A DNA stretch of 64,000 bases from Ignavibacteriales bacterium (lineage in GTDB: Bacteria > Bacteroidota > Ignavibacteria > Ignavibacteriales > Ignavibacteriaceae), in assembly GCA_020061995.1 (NCBI GenBank), contig JAGUXE010000275.1:4676-68675 (forward strand), given 5' to 3'. The notes below the pieces were generated by a model, which was not told the origin of the DNA, made no database searches, and was given only the letters and a program-made list of their open reading frames with translations. Positions 8,879 through 17,885 of the stretch are shown in pieces. Position numbers and translations under genes: made by a program. Numbering within the stretch: position 1 is the stretch's first letter; each line of letters opens with the position of its first letter.

Positions 8879-9059
8879 CTGATGAGGCAAGTATTTTACA
8901 TTCACATAGGGTCTTAGGACTGAGTTGAGATGTTACAGAGATGAATTTAATAAGAGATTAGTTTTAAAAGCTCCTAAGATTGCTAATTACTTTTGCGGGA
9001 GTAATTATCATGTGAATCTTCGGTTATAATGAACAAAAATGCTAGCAATTCTGAGCAAG

Positions 9060-9300
9060 ATGCTGAAATGAATTCAGCATGACACACGCCCACCCTCGCT
9101 GTCATCCCGTTCGCCGCGGCGAATCGTTTCGGGATCTCTGTCGTTGCTAAAAGATGCTGAAATAATTCGCCGCAGCGATCAGCATGTGAGATTGTGGACT
9201 GTATGACATATGCCCACGCTTGCGGTCATTCTGACGGATGTCAGAATCTCTCATTACTTAAGAAGATGCTGAATCGATTCGCCGAGGCGAAAAGCATGAC
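9060..9300. repeat. Cluster of nested palindromic repeats in the 8879-9451 intergenic gap
   Basis: The 620-bp gap between two divergent genes holds no ORF but several related hairpins. ATGCTGAA...TTCAGCAT (9060-9080) is an 'empty' hairpin. Copies at 9153-9185 and 9265-9300 begin GATGCTGAA and end AGCATG but carry versions of TTCGCCGCGGCGAA in the middle. A GTCATCCCG...CGGGATCTC hairpin (9101-9138) contains the perfect 14-bp palindrome at 9110-9123, and GTCATTCTGAC...GTCAGAATCT (9229-9253) lacks it. The remaining bases of the gap, on both sides, show nothing further. Confidence 0.8.
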
Positions 9301-9451
9301 AGTATTATGCTGTCATGCCGTTTGTCTTTTTCTCAATAGAAAACTTTGTGGTGAATAAGATAGTTTCGGCTAATCATCAGCCATAAATTACCTTGTTAAT
9401 GAAAACCGGCATTTATATATTTTTATTTACAATTCTTAATAATAGGTAAAA

Positions 9452-11251
9452 ATGAGATTTTTAGTTTCGATAATTTTTTCTTCCCTTATAATAGTTGGAT
9501 GTTCTTCACAGAAAGAGATAAGTAATACCCAAAACGATGATAAAATTGTTTCAAGTATTGATAAGAAGAAAGCGCTTGAGTATTTTATTAATGGCTCCGC
9601 GGCTGAATCTAAAGGAGATTATGCAACAGCAATTCTTGAATTTCAAGATGCTCTAAAGTATGACAACAGTGGAGGTGTTTATTATGCTCTTGCAAAAAAT
9701 TACTTTTTTCTGAACAAACTTCCTTCCGCTCTTCAGAATTCGCGTAAATCAGTCGAACTTGAACCAGACAATCTTGAGTATCTGAATCTTCTTCAAGAAA
9801 TTTATTCTTCAGGAAAACAAAATGATTCCTCCATACTTGTTTTAGAGAAAATAATTTCTCTTGATTCAACTCAAGTCAATGCATATTATAAATTGGCTAG
9901 AGCGTTTGAGATTAATAAACCTGTTCAAGCAATAAAAATATATAATAAGATTAATAAACTCATTGGAAGTGAATGGTCGGTTTTAATAAGAGTAGCGGAG
10001 CTGTATGAGAGATTAGGAGACGATGCAAAAGCTATAGAAACAATAGAGGAGTTGGTTAAACTTGATCCCTCAAATCCGATGATACAAAAACTCTTAATTG
10101 ATTTTTATAATAAAAAAGGGGAGTATGAAAAATCAATTGCAGCTCTTGATCAGATACTTGAACTCTATCCAGATGATGAAGAAGCTTTAGAACGAAAAGC
10201 TCAGGTCTATTTGATGATGAAGGAATGGGAAAAATCTTCAACAATCTACACTTCATTATTTGAAAAACCGGGTGTATCATTAGACGCAAAGATTAGAATC
10301 GCTTATGCATATTTTATCGAATCATTTAAAGATTCAACAATACTTCCTATGTCCAAAAAATTGTTTACTATCCTTGACAAAGATACAACCGATTGGCAGG
10401 TAAAAATGTATCTGGGGGGGATTGCGCTTCGAGAATACGAGGATACAATTGCAATTAAATATTTTAAGGAAGTAACTGAACTTGCTCCTTGGAATCCTGA
10501 GGCTTGGCTGCAACTGGGGTCAATCTATTATGAGAATAAAGATTATGAACATGCTTCAACGATTTTCAAACAAGCACTGGAAAAATTCCCCGAAGATTTT
10601 CCTGTTAACTTTATGCTTGGAGTAACACTGGTTCAGTTAGCAAAATACACAGATGCCGAACCTGTACTTGCAAAGGCTGTTGAGTTGAACGGAAAAGATG
10701 TCTTTGCACTTTCTGCATACGGACATACGTTGAGTCAATTGAAAAAAAGTGATAGTGCCATTGACTACTTGAAACGTGCAATTAAAATTGAACCGTCGAA
10801 TGTCGATCTTCTAGGTTCACTCGGTTTAATATATGATAATATTGAAAAATGGGATGAGTGTGACAGCATCTATACTCTTGCTCTAAAAACCGATCCAAAT
10901 AATGCACTCGTTAATAATAACTATTCCTATTCGTTATCTAAAAGAGGGATTCGTCTTGAAGAAGCATTAAATATGGTTACTCTTTCTCTTAATGCTGATC
11001 CGCTAAATAGTTCATATCTTGATACTAAAGGGTGGGTTTATTATAAGATGGGATCTTACGATTCAGCCAAGGTTTATATTGAGAGATCTTTAAGTGTTAG
11101 CGGTGATAAAGCTGTTGTTCTTGATCATCTTGGGGATGTTTATTTTAAACTAGGCGATAAAAATAAAGCAGTAGATATATGGAAGAAAGCACTTGAACTT
11201 GATTCCTCAATTGAAGCAATCAAATCAAAAATTGAAAAAGGTGAACTTTGA
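9452..11251 (+). CDS. TPR-repeat lipoprotein
   Basis: This 599-residue protein opens with a lipoprotein signal (MRFLVSIIFSSLIIVGCSS; lipidated Cys17). It then consists almost wholly of tetratricopeptide repeats, e.g. GDYATAILEFQDALKYD, KDYEHASTIFKQALEKFPED and KKSDSAIDYLKRAIKIEPSN, roughly a dozen copies to the C terminus. TPR lipoproteins act as periplasmic or outer-membrane scaffolds. It heads a tightly packed operon with a DUF4292 lipoprotein and an EnvC-like protein; its stop overlaps the next start (TTGA). The arrangement suggests a role in envelope assembly, but the partner is unknown. Confidence 0.85.
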   Translation: MRFLVSIIFSSLIIVGCSSQKEISNTQNDDKIVSSIDKKKALEYFINGSAAESKGDYATAILEFQDALKYDNSGGVYYALAKNYFFLNKLPSALQNSRKSVELEPDNLEYLNLLQEIYSSGKQNDSSILVLEKIISLDSTQVNAYYKLARAFEINKPVQAIKIYNKINKLIGSEWSVLIRVAELYERLGDDAKAIETIEELVKLDPSNPMIQKLLIDFYNKKGEYEKSIAALDQILELYPDDEEALERKAQVYLMMKEWEKSSTIYTSLFEKPGVSLDAKIRIAYAYFIESFKDSTILPMSKKLFTILDKDTTDWQVKMYLGGIALREYEDTIAIKYFKEVTELAPWNPEAWLQLGSIYYENKDYEHASTIFKQALEKFPEDFPVNFMLGVTLVQLAKYTDAEPVLAKAVELNGKDVFALSAYGHTLSQLKKSDSAIDYLKRAIKIEPSNVDLLGSLGLIYDNIEKWDECDSIYTLALKTDPNNALVNNNYSYSLSKRGIRLEEALNMVTLSLNADPLNSSYLDTKGWVYYKMGSYDSAKVYIERSLSVSGDKAVVLDHLGDVYFKLGDKNKAVDIWKKALELDSSIEAIKSKIEKGEL

Positions 11252-12039
11252 AAAAGATATTATTATCAATACTTGCATTACTATTATTTGTAACACTATT
11301 CCATTTTAATGGATGCGTTCCAGCTCAAACTTCTGAAGATATTGAAATACTTCCTGCAGATAGACTTGTAAAGCGACTTGAAGCTAACAGAAGAAAAATT
11401 AGAGCATTTGAAGGAACAGGGACAATTGATATCAAATCACCCGCATTCACAAACAGTGCAACTTTCCGTGTTGTGATGGTTAAACCTGATTCAATCTATT
11501 TTACTGTACTTGGACCGTTTGGAATTGAACTTGCTCAAACATTAGTTACAAAAAATGATTTTACATTTTATGAAACTCTCTCAAACACAGTTTATCGCGG
11601 TAACATGAGTGATGATATTTTAGAAACGATCTTTAAAGTTAATCTTTCATTTAACGACTTAATTGATGCACTTGTCGGCGCAGTAAATCTTACGGACAAT
11701 CTTTACAAAGCCCCAAGCACATATCAGGTTGTCTATGATAAATATTTAATCGGATATATTGATTCAACAAAAAATATAACATATAATTATCGGGTTGATG
11801 TCCGCGACCTTGGCATCACTGATTATTCTGTAAAAAACTCCATTGGAAAAGTGGCGCTTGAAGGGGAATATTCTAAGTTCGGAATTCTTGATGGTGTAGC
11901 TATCCCATATAGAATTTCAGTTTCAAACAAAAACGACAACCAGGTTATAAACATAACCTATAAAAATATTTCGGTAAATAGTCGCAATATATTTATTGAT
12001 TTCAAACTTCCTGCCGATGCAACGGTTATTCAATGGTGA
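11248..12039 (+). CDS. DUF4292 lipoprotein (LolB/LppX-like fold)
   Basis: This 263-residue protein begins at a TTG overlapping the upstream stop and has a lipobox (LFHFNGC, Cys23). The body matches DUF4292: ADRLVKRLEANRRKIRAFEGTGTIDI followed by ATFRVVMVKPDSIYFTVLGPFGIELA, an open beta-sheet fold like LolA/LolB/LppX that shields lipid chains. In Bacteroidota-like genomes DUF4292 genes typically lie between a TPR gene and a peptidase M23 gene, exactly as here. A part in lipoprotein or lipid handling at the outer membrane is plausible but inferred. Confidence 0.8.
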   Translation: MKKILLSILALLLFVTLFHFNGCVPAQTSEDIEILPADRLVKRLEANRRKIRAFEGTGTIDIKSPAFTNSATFRVVMVKPDSIYFTVLGPFGIELAQTLVTKNDFTFYETLSNTVYRGNMSDDILETIFKVNLSFNDLIDALVGAVNLTDNLYKAPSTYQVVYDKYLIGYIDSTKNITYNYRVDVRDLGITDYSVKNSIGKVALEGEYSKFGILDGVAIPYRISVSNKNDNQVINITYKNISVNSRNIFIDFKLPADATVIQW

Positions 12040-13319
12040 TACGATTATTTTTCTTTTTTTTAGTAGTAGGATTTTCTTTTGTAATACTTCCTCAACAGAA
12101 GGAGATTAAAGAGAAAAATCAAGAATTGGATGAGATTAAAAATGAAATCTCATCCCTCGAAAAAGAATTAAAATCTATATCAGCAAAAGAAAAACAAAAT
12201 TCAGAGACAATCGAAAAATTTAATCGTCAAAATTTTCTTATCAACAAACTCATCTCTTCACTAAAGCAAGACGAAATTAAAAAAGATAGTGATATCAAGA
12301 GTGTACAGAAAGAAATTAGCAGACTTGAAAGAGAAGAAACGCGATTAAAAGATAATTATGCTAATTATATTCGTTCGATCTACAAGGGAATAAACAAGAA
12401 CGAATGGGCTTATCTTATTGGAGCAGAATCTATTCAACAAGCAATTTTAAGATATTATTATCTTAGAAGATTTTCTGCTCAAAGGAAAAAAGATTTAGTT
12501 TATCTTGAAGAAAATCGAAAACAACAAATATCTTCTAAGCAGCTCCTTCAAAGAGAAAAAAATGAAAAAGCAGCTTTAAGAAATGCGAAGGAATCTGAAG
12601 AAAAAAATCTTACTCAAAAGATTAGCGAACGGAAAAAAGTATTAACTCAATTGAAGAAAAATAAAACTCTGATTACAAGGGATATAGCCTCTAAAAAGCA
12701 AGCCGAGAAGGTTATTAAAAGTTTAATAACAAGACTTGTTGAAAAAGAAGAAGCCCGTAAACGTGAGGAAGCAAGAAGAAGGGAAGAGCAACGAAAAAAA
12801 GATTTAGCTAAAGGTGACACAAAAAAAGATGTTGCAACGCCAACTTCGAAACCTCCTAAAAACGTTAAAGAGGAAGATTTTATTACCCCCGAAGATGTAA
12901 CTCAAAGTTTCAGTTCATTCAGCGGACTTAAAGGAAGACTCGGTTGGCCCGTAAAACGTGGATCAGTAATGCGTAAGTTCGGAGAAAACAAAAATCCAAA
13001 ATTAAATACTGTTACACTTAATTACGGAATTGATATCGAAGTTAAAGGTGATTACTCTGTATTTAGTGTAGGCGAGGGGGTTGTTTCAGCTATTGATTGG
13101 ATTCCCGGTTACGGCAGCGTTTTAATTCTTACTCACAAAGATGGTTATCGTACGGTTTATGGTCACCTTGACCGAATCTCTGTAAATGAAGATGAAAAAG
13201 TAACAAGGGGACAAGTGATCGGACAAGTAGGCGAAAGTCTTGAAGGTTACATACTTCATTTTGAAATATGGAATCAAAGGAAAAATCAAAATCCCGAAGT
13301 GTGGTTAGCAAGGCGATGA
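12033..13319 (+). CDS. EnvC-like murein hydrolase activator (degenerate M23 domain)
   Basis: This 428-residue protein has an N-terminal hydrophobic signal, a long charged coiled coil (about residues 20-250), a Lys/Arg/Glu-rich linker and a C-terminal LytM/M23 domain (about 308-427). The domain keeps the fold (LGWPVKRGSVMRKFGE, YGHLDRI, GQVIGQVG, LHFEIW) but lacks two zinc ligands. Asn330 replaces the first His of the HxxxD motif (NYGID, Asp334 kept), and Ile407 replaces the first His of HxH (ILH, His409 kept). E. coli EnvC is degenerate in the same places and activates amidases instead of cutting peptidoglycan. I therefore infer an amidase activator for septal peptidoglycan splitting. The start overlaps the DUF4292 stop by 7 bp. 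Confidence 0.85.
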   Translation: MVIRLFFFFLVVGFSFVILPQQKEIKEKNQELDEIKNEISSLEKELKSISAKEKQNSETIEKFNRQNFLINKLISSLKQDEIKKDSDIKSVQKEISRLEREETRLKDNYANYIRSIYKGINKNEWAYLIGAESIQQAILRYYYLRRFSAQRKKDLVYLEENRKQQISSKQLLQREKNEKAALRNAKESEEKNLTQKISERKKVLTQLKKNKTLITRDIASKKQAEKVIKSLITRLVEKEEARKREEARRREEQRKKDLAKGDTKKDVATPTSKPPKNVKEEDFITPEDVTQSFSSFSGLKGRLGWPVKRGSVMRKFGENKNPKLNTVTLNYGIDIEVKGDYSVFSVGEGVVSAIDWIPGYGSVLILTHKDGYRTVYGHLDRISVNEDEKVTRGQVIGQVGESLEGYILHFEIWNQRKNQNPEVWLARR

Positions 13320-13379
13320 TTTTAATTTAAATGATCTTCAAAGGCTAATTAAAAATTCGGAGAAGAGACTGTATCAAAG

Positions 13380-13420
13380 TTGTCATTCCGTTCGCCGCGG
13401 GCGAATTGATCCGGAATCTA
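13380..13420. repeat. Copy of the GTCATTCCG...CGGAATCT hairpin with GC-rich palindrome
   Basis: TGTCATTCCG and CCGGAATCT flank TTCGCCGCGGGCGAA, the same palindrome as at 9110-9123 but with one extra G. It lies in the 228-bp gap between the EnvC-like gene and the flippase gene; nothing else is evident there. Confidence 0.75.
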
Positions 13421-13547
13421 AAAATGCGAGTAGTGAGTCACAATAAAAATCTGTATCAATCAGCTGCACAGGGTGGAGTTGTTTAAATCAAAATATTACA
13501 TAATGTAAATTATTTCTTTTATAACACAGTATGTCTAAGAAAATATA

Positions 13548-14801
13548 ATGAACATTTCCCCTGTTAGAATAAATCTGCTAAAAAATTTTACTTCTCTCTC
13601 TGCAATTCAGTTTTCCAATTATCTTTTCCCGTTGATTACATTACCTTATCTGGTGCGTGTGCTTGGACCCGAAAAATACGGACTTATAAATTTTGCCGCT
13701 GCTTTCGTAGCATATTTTACAACTCTAACTGATTACGGTTTTAATCTCTCTGCCCCTCGTGAAATATCTATTCATCGTAATGATAAAGATAAGCTTTCTG
13801 AAATCTTCAGTTCGGTACTGACAATAAAAGTTATTCTATTTTTATCATCATTTATACTCCTCTTTATAGTTGTAAATGGATTTGAAAGATTCAGCGAGTT
13901 TGAAGCAATTTATTATATGAGTTTTGCTGTTGTAGCCGGACAAATCCTTTATCCCGTCTGGTTTTTTCAGGGGATTGAAGAGATGAAGTATTTATCGTTT
14001 ATAACAATAACACTTCGGGCGGTTTCGGTTCTCCTCATTTTTTTATTAATCAAATCTGCTGATGATATATTAGTGCTTGTTGCAATAAATAGTTTTACAT
14101 ACATAGTTATGGGGATAATCGGGATTGCCCTGGTAATTCTAAAGTTTAAAATCCCATTCAGATTTCCAACGTATAAAACATTGAGGTTCCATTTTTTCGA
14201 AGGGGGGCATATCTTCCTATCGACAGTTGCAATTAACTTATATACATCAACAAACACTTTTCTCTTAGGAATTTTTGCAAACGATACAGTTGTCGGTTAT
14301 TTCTCTGCGGCTGACAAAATAAGAATTGCAGTGCAATCATTCTTTTCAATTTTGTCACAGGCAGTTTATCCCCATCTTGCACTGAAATTCAAAAACTCAT
14401 TTGAAGACGGAATAGCTATTGTTAAAAAATTAGTTTTATATGCCGGGAGTTTCAGTTTTTTGTTCTGTTTATTAATTTTAATTTTTGCCGGCGAGATAAT
14501 TCACTTATTACTTGGTTACCAATATGAAGAATCGATAATTGTACTTAGAATAATCTCATTCCTTCCATTCTTGATTTTACTGAGTAACATATATGGTATT
14601 CAAACAATGCTTAACATTGGGTACAAGAAGGAATTCACAATTTTCATAACTTTGGCTGCGGTGATTAATTTAATAATCTCATTGATAATCGTTCCGATTT
14701 ACTTTGAAATAGGTACAGCATTTTCGGTTGTAATAACAGAGTTTTTTGTAACATCTTCAATGATTATTTTTTTGTGGAAGAAAGGAAAACTTGGTGTGTA
14801 A
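13548..14801 (+). CDS. Polysaccharide flippase (Wzx / MATE-like)
   Basis: This 417-residue integral membrane protein has about twelve hydrophobic helices and the family start NFTSLSAIQFSNYLFPLITLPYLVRVLGPEKYGLINFA, typical of RfbX/Wzx oligosaccharide flippases. Later segments (FFSILSQAVYPHLALKF, NIYGIQTMLNIGYKKEF) also fit. The protein would turn undecaprenyl-linked sugar units across the inner membrane. It opens the surface-polysaccharide cluster with a galactofuranose gene and four glycosyltransferases. No polymerase (Wzy) is evident in the window. Confidence 0.9.
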   Translation: MNISPVRINLLKNFTSLSAIQFSNYLFPLITLPYLVRVLGPEKYGLINFAAAFVAYFTTLTDYGFNLSAPREISIHRNDKDKLSEIFSSVLTIKVILFLSSFILLFIVVNGFERFSEFEAIYYMSFAVVAGQILYPVWFFQGIEEMKYLSFITITLRAVSVLLIFLLIKSADDILVLVAINSFTYIVMGIIGIALVILKFKIPFRFPTYKTLRFHFFEGGHIFLSTVAINLYTSTNTFLLGIFANDTVVGYFSAADKIRIAVQSFFSILSQAVYPHLALKFKNSFEDGIAIVKKLVLYAGSFSFLFCLLILIFAGEIIHLLLGYQYEESIIVLRIISFLPFLILLSNIYGIQTMLNIGYKKEFTIFITLAAVINLIISLIIVPIYFEIGTAFSVVITEFFVTSSMIIFLWKKGKLGV

Positions 14802-14811
14802 AATTTACTTC

Positions 14812-14865
14812 GTGCCTTGCTGACTACTTTAAATCACACAATATACCACCAAGTCGCGAAGGCAC
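14812..14865. repeat. Imperfect inverted repeat of the GTGCCTTCGCGACTTGG type
   Basis: GTGCCTTGCTGACT (14812-14825) and AGTCGCGAAGGCAC (14852-14865) form a long, slightly imperfect stem with a 26-nt loop. Farther on, AAACTTGTAAAAAA occurs twice near 14924 and 14955. No gene is seen in this 211-bp gap. Confidence 0.55.
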
Positions 14866-15012
14866 AATAAAAACGAAAAATGGTTAATTTGGGAAAAAGA
14901 ATTAGAATAACGAGATTTTTATCAAACTTGTAAAAAAAGTGGCGATAAATTTAGCAAACTTGTAAAAAATATCGGGATGAGAATAGTTTTATGATAAACT
15001 CTTTTAATTAAT

Positions 15013-16110
15013 ATGTACGATTATCTAATTGTCGGTGCCGGATTTGCCGGTGCGGTTATGGCCGAAAGGCTTGCTACTCAACTAAATAAAAAAGTTTTGA
15101 TTGTTGAGAAGCGGAATCACATTGCCGGTAATGCTTATGATGAATATGATGAGCACGGAATTCTTGTCCACAAGTATGGTCCACATATTTTCCACACAAA
15201 TAGTAAACAAGTATTTGATTATCTCTCTTTATTTACTGAATGGCGTTTTTACGAACACAAAGTATTGGCAAATTACAGGGGAGAACTTTTCCCAATCCCA
15301 ATAAATAGAATTACAATAAACAAGTTCTTTGGACTTAATCTGACAACCGACGAAGAAGTTAAAAACTTTTTATTCAGTAAAGCTGAAAAAAGGTATCCGA
15401 TTATGAACTCGGAAGACATTATTGTGAATCAAGTCGGAAGAGAATTGTTTGAAGCCTTTTTCAAAAATTATACGAAGAAACAATGGAATCTTGAACCGAA
15501 TGAATTAGCTCCCTCAGTCTGCGGTAGAATTCCGGTTAGATTTAATGATGACTGCCGCTACTTTACAGACAAATATCAGTTCATGCCAAAAGAAGGTTAC
15601 ACAAAAATGTTTGAGAAGATGTTGAATCACAAAAACATAGAAATCGTATTAAACACCGATTACAAAAAAATTTTAAATGATGTCAATTTTGACAAGGTGA
15701 TTTACACCGGTCCGATTGATTATTACTTTGATTATTTACATGGAAAACTTCCATATCGCTCTATAAGGTTTGAGTGGGAAAATATGGAAGAAGCTTATTA
15801 TCAATCGACCACGCAAGTTAATTTTGTCGATTCATCAACGGATTACACTAGAGTAGTTGAACATAAATATCTCTCTGGAGAAATATCAAAAACAACAACA
15901 ATATCGCGGGAATATCCACATAACAATGGAGAGCCGTTTTATCCCATCCCATCTGAAAATAACAGAAAATTGTATAGTAAGTATAAAAAGGAACAGTTTA
16001 AGGAAAAGAATACAATCTTTTGCGGAAGATTAGCAGAATATCAATATTATAATATGGATCAGGTTGTAGGGAATGCAATTATGTTACTGAAGAGATTTTC
16101 GAATGGATAA
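15013..16110 (+). CDS. glf: UDP-galactopyranose mutase
   Basis: This 365-residue flavoenzyme converts UDP-galactopyranose to UDP-galactofuranose, the donor for Galf in surface glycans. The N-terminal FAD motif is YDYLIVGAGFAGAVMAERL (2-20). GPHIFHTNSKQVFDYL, FKNYTKKQWNLEPNEL and the Arg-rich IPVRFNDDCRYF segment are typical Glf active-site regions, and RLAEYQYYNMDQVVGNAI closes the FAD site. Length is normal. It indicates that the glycan made by this cluster contains galactofuranose. Confidence 0.97.
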   Translation: MYDYLIVGAGFAGAVMAERLATQLNKKVLIVEKRNHIAGNAYDEYDEHGILVHKYGPHIFHTNSKQVFDYLSLFTEWRFYEHKVLANYRGELFPIPINRITINKFFGLNLTTDEEVKNFLFSKAEKRYPIMNSEDIIVNQVGRELFEAFFKNYTKKQWNLEPNELAPSVCGRIPVRFNDDCRYFTDKYQFMPKEGYTKMFEKMLNHKNIEIVLNTDYKKILNDVNFDKVIYTGPIDYYFDYLHGKLPYRSIRFEWENMEEAYYQSTTQVNFVDSSTDYTRVVEHKYLSGEISKTTTISREYPHNNGEPFYPIPSENNRKLYSKYKKEQFKEKNTIFCGRLAEYQYYNMDQVVGNAIMLLKRFSNG

Positions 16111-16200
16111 AGTCATGAATACAAATAAAATAGCTTAAATCAGTCAGTTGCAATTGTTTGACTGAGAATCTAAATTATTTATCATAATAACTGAAATTTT

Positions 16201-16420
16201 AGCAAAACAATATTGTTTGATAAAAAATAATCTTTTTTTTAGCATAAAAATATCATTATCCGAATAAAAATCTCATTTATAGCGGGGAAATCTGATTTTA
16301 TACGTACAAATCTCATTTTTAGCTGAAAAATATAGTTTCCCGGTTAAAAATCTAATTTATAGCGTAAAAAGATAATTTTTAGCGCAATAATCTGATTATT
16401 TGCGATAAAAATTATATTTT
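16201..16420. repeat. Degenerate tandem array with an exact 20-bp period
   Basis: Eleven successive 20-bp units run without any insertion or deletion, starting at 16201, 16221, 16241 and so on to 16401. A consensus is AGCGnAAAAATCTnATTTTT; e.g. 16381 AGCGCAATAATCTGATTATT and 16361 AGCGTAAAAAGATAATTTTT. A-runs (positions 5-10) and T-runs (15-20) alternate about every 10 bp, so the stretch should be intrinsically curved. The period is not a multiple of three, so it is not coding. A weak hairpin (TCAGTCA/TGACTGA, 16140-16165) follows glf just before it. The rest of the 471-bp gap up to the HTH gene is AT-rich with no gene. Confidence 0.85.
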
Positions 16421-16581
16421 GCAATTAAGAATTTATTTTGTTGGAAAAATAAATTTGTTTTACACAGATATCAATATTATTTACTCTTAAAATGTTTTAT
16501 TTACGGATATGTCTGATCCTGAACTTATAATTCGGGTAGTTCTAACAACACTTAGCAGTAAAAACAAAAGAGAAATTAAAA

Positions 16582-16932
16582 ATGTTAAAATACAATCTCA
16601 ACAAAGCATTTAGACTTAGAGGTATTGCTAGTCCGGTTCAGTTTTTAATTGGAAGAGGATATAACAAAGATACAGCTTATCGCTTATTAAATAATGGTAT
16701 CAAAAGTTTGCAATTGTATCAAATCGAAGATATTTGTAAGTGGTTGAATTGCACACCTAATGATATGTTAGAGTGGATTCCCGAATTAAATGAAAACGCG
16801 ACTGATTATTCCGCATTAAAGCAATTGATGCCGGAAAACAACACTGATTTTCTAAATGCGACACGGGATATTCCGCTAAATAAAATTCCTGAACTACTTA
16901 AAAAGGTTGTGGAGAAGAAGTTGGAATTATGA
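16582..16932 (+). CDS. Small Cro/C1-type HTH protein
   Basis: This 116-residue protein has an HTH domain in about residues 8-65 (FRLRGIASPVQFLIGRGYNKDTAYRLLNNG, then LYQIEDICKWLNCTPNDMLEW), similar to the short 'HTH_26' Cro/C1-type regulators. The C-terminal tail (LNATRDIPLNKIPELLKKVVEKKLEL) is probably helical. It sits between glf and a glycosyltransferase, with a 4-bp stop/start overlap with the latter, so it is co-transcribed with the cluster. It could regulate the cluster, and the adjacent upstream 20-bp repeat array is a candidate binding region; this link is inference. Confidence 0.8.
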   Translation: MLKYNLNKAFRLRGIASPVQFLIGRGYNKDTAYRLLNNGIKSLQLYQIEDICKWLNCTPNDMLEWIPELNENATDYSALKQLMPENNTDFLNATRDIPLNKIPELLKKVVEKKLEL

Positions 16933-17885
16933 GCGAATCTCTTGAATCACAATATGATTTAAATACAAAAATTTCCGAGAGTGGTAAACAGTTACCACTT
17001 GTTACTGTTAATATTCTTTCCTTCAATAGGAAGGATGAATTAAGAAACACGCTTACTAAAGTATATGAACAGGATTATAAAAATATTGAAGTTATAGTTG
17101 TTGACAATGCTTCATCAGATGGTTCTCCTGAAATGGTTGCACAAGAATTCCCCAATGTAATTTTAATTAAATTAGAGAAAAATATTGGTATAGCGGGATG
17201 GAACAGAGGTTTTGAAATTGCCAAAGGGGAGTATGTCCTTGTTTTGGATGATGATAGTTATCCGGATAAGCAGACGATTCAACGTGGGATTTTAGTTATG
17301 AATAATCACGCCAACTATGGTGCCATAGCGTTCAATATTTTTAATCTTCGTTATGAAAAATCTGAAACAGAAGATTTTCTAGAAAATCCCTATTTCTTTA
17401 ATGGTTGTGGTGCCTTAATAAGAAAATCAATTTTTGATCTAATTGGATATTACTCCGAGTTGATTTTTATATATTATAATGAACTGGAGTTTTGTTCCCG
17501 TCTTTATGATTGTGGATATAAAGTTACTTATTTAAAAGATACGAATTGTTTTCATAATCAAAGTATAGTTTCCAGAGGGGAGATGAAATCAGGTGAAAAT
17601 CCATTTAATAGTGAATATAGATTCTTTCATTATTTTGTAAGTTACTCCGTTTTTTTAATATTGCGAATTAATATTTACCCTGGAATAATATTTCTGTTTA
17701 AGTGGTTTTTTAATAGAATTATTGTGGCAACACAAAAGTTCTATTGGAGGTCTTTCTTTAAAGCATTTTTGCAGATTGTTTCCAGTTTGGAAGTTTTGAT
17801 TCGGCACAGAAAAACATTATCAATGAAAGTTCAAAGATTCTATAACTTTGGGAATATTCCCTTGGTAGAGCATGAAATACGATAA
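16929..17885 (+). CDS. Family 2 glycosyltransferase
   Basis: This 318-residue enzyme has a GT-A fold: VTVNILSFNRKDELRNTL, IEVIVVDNASSDGSPEMV and the metal-binding LVLDDDSYPD with a DxD motif. Then comes NGCGALIRKSIFDLIGYYSELIFIYYNELEFCSRLYDCGYKV, the acceptor region of rhamnosyltransferase-like GT2 proteins. A hydrophobic C-terminal segment (FLILRINIYPGIIFLFKWFF) suggests membrane association. It adds a sugar in the surface polysaccharide; donor and linkage are unknown. Overlaps at both ends couple it to its neighbours. Confidence 0.9.
   Translation: MSESLESQYDLNTKISESGKQLPLVTVNILSFNRKDELRNTLTKVYEQDYKNIEVIVVDNASSDGSPEMVAQEFPNVILIKLEKNIGIAGWNRGFEIAKGEYVLVLDDDSYPDKQTIQRGILVMNNHANYGAIAFNIFNLRYEKSETEDFLENPYFFNGCGALIRKSIFDLIGYYSELIFIYYNELEFCSRLYDCGYKVTYLKDTNCFHNQSIVSRGEMKSGENPFNSEYRFFHYFVSYSVFLILRINIYPGIIFLFKWFFNRIIVATQKFYWRSFFKAFLQIVSSLEVLIRHRKTLSMKVQRFYNFGNIPLVEHEIR

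Noticed and set aside
16201..16420. CRISPR array
   Set aside because: The whole unit is repeated degenerately with no constant repeat and unique spacers, units are only 20 bp, and no cas gene is near.
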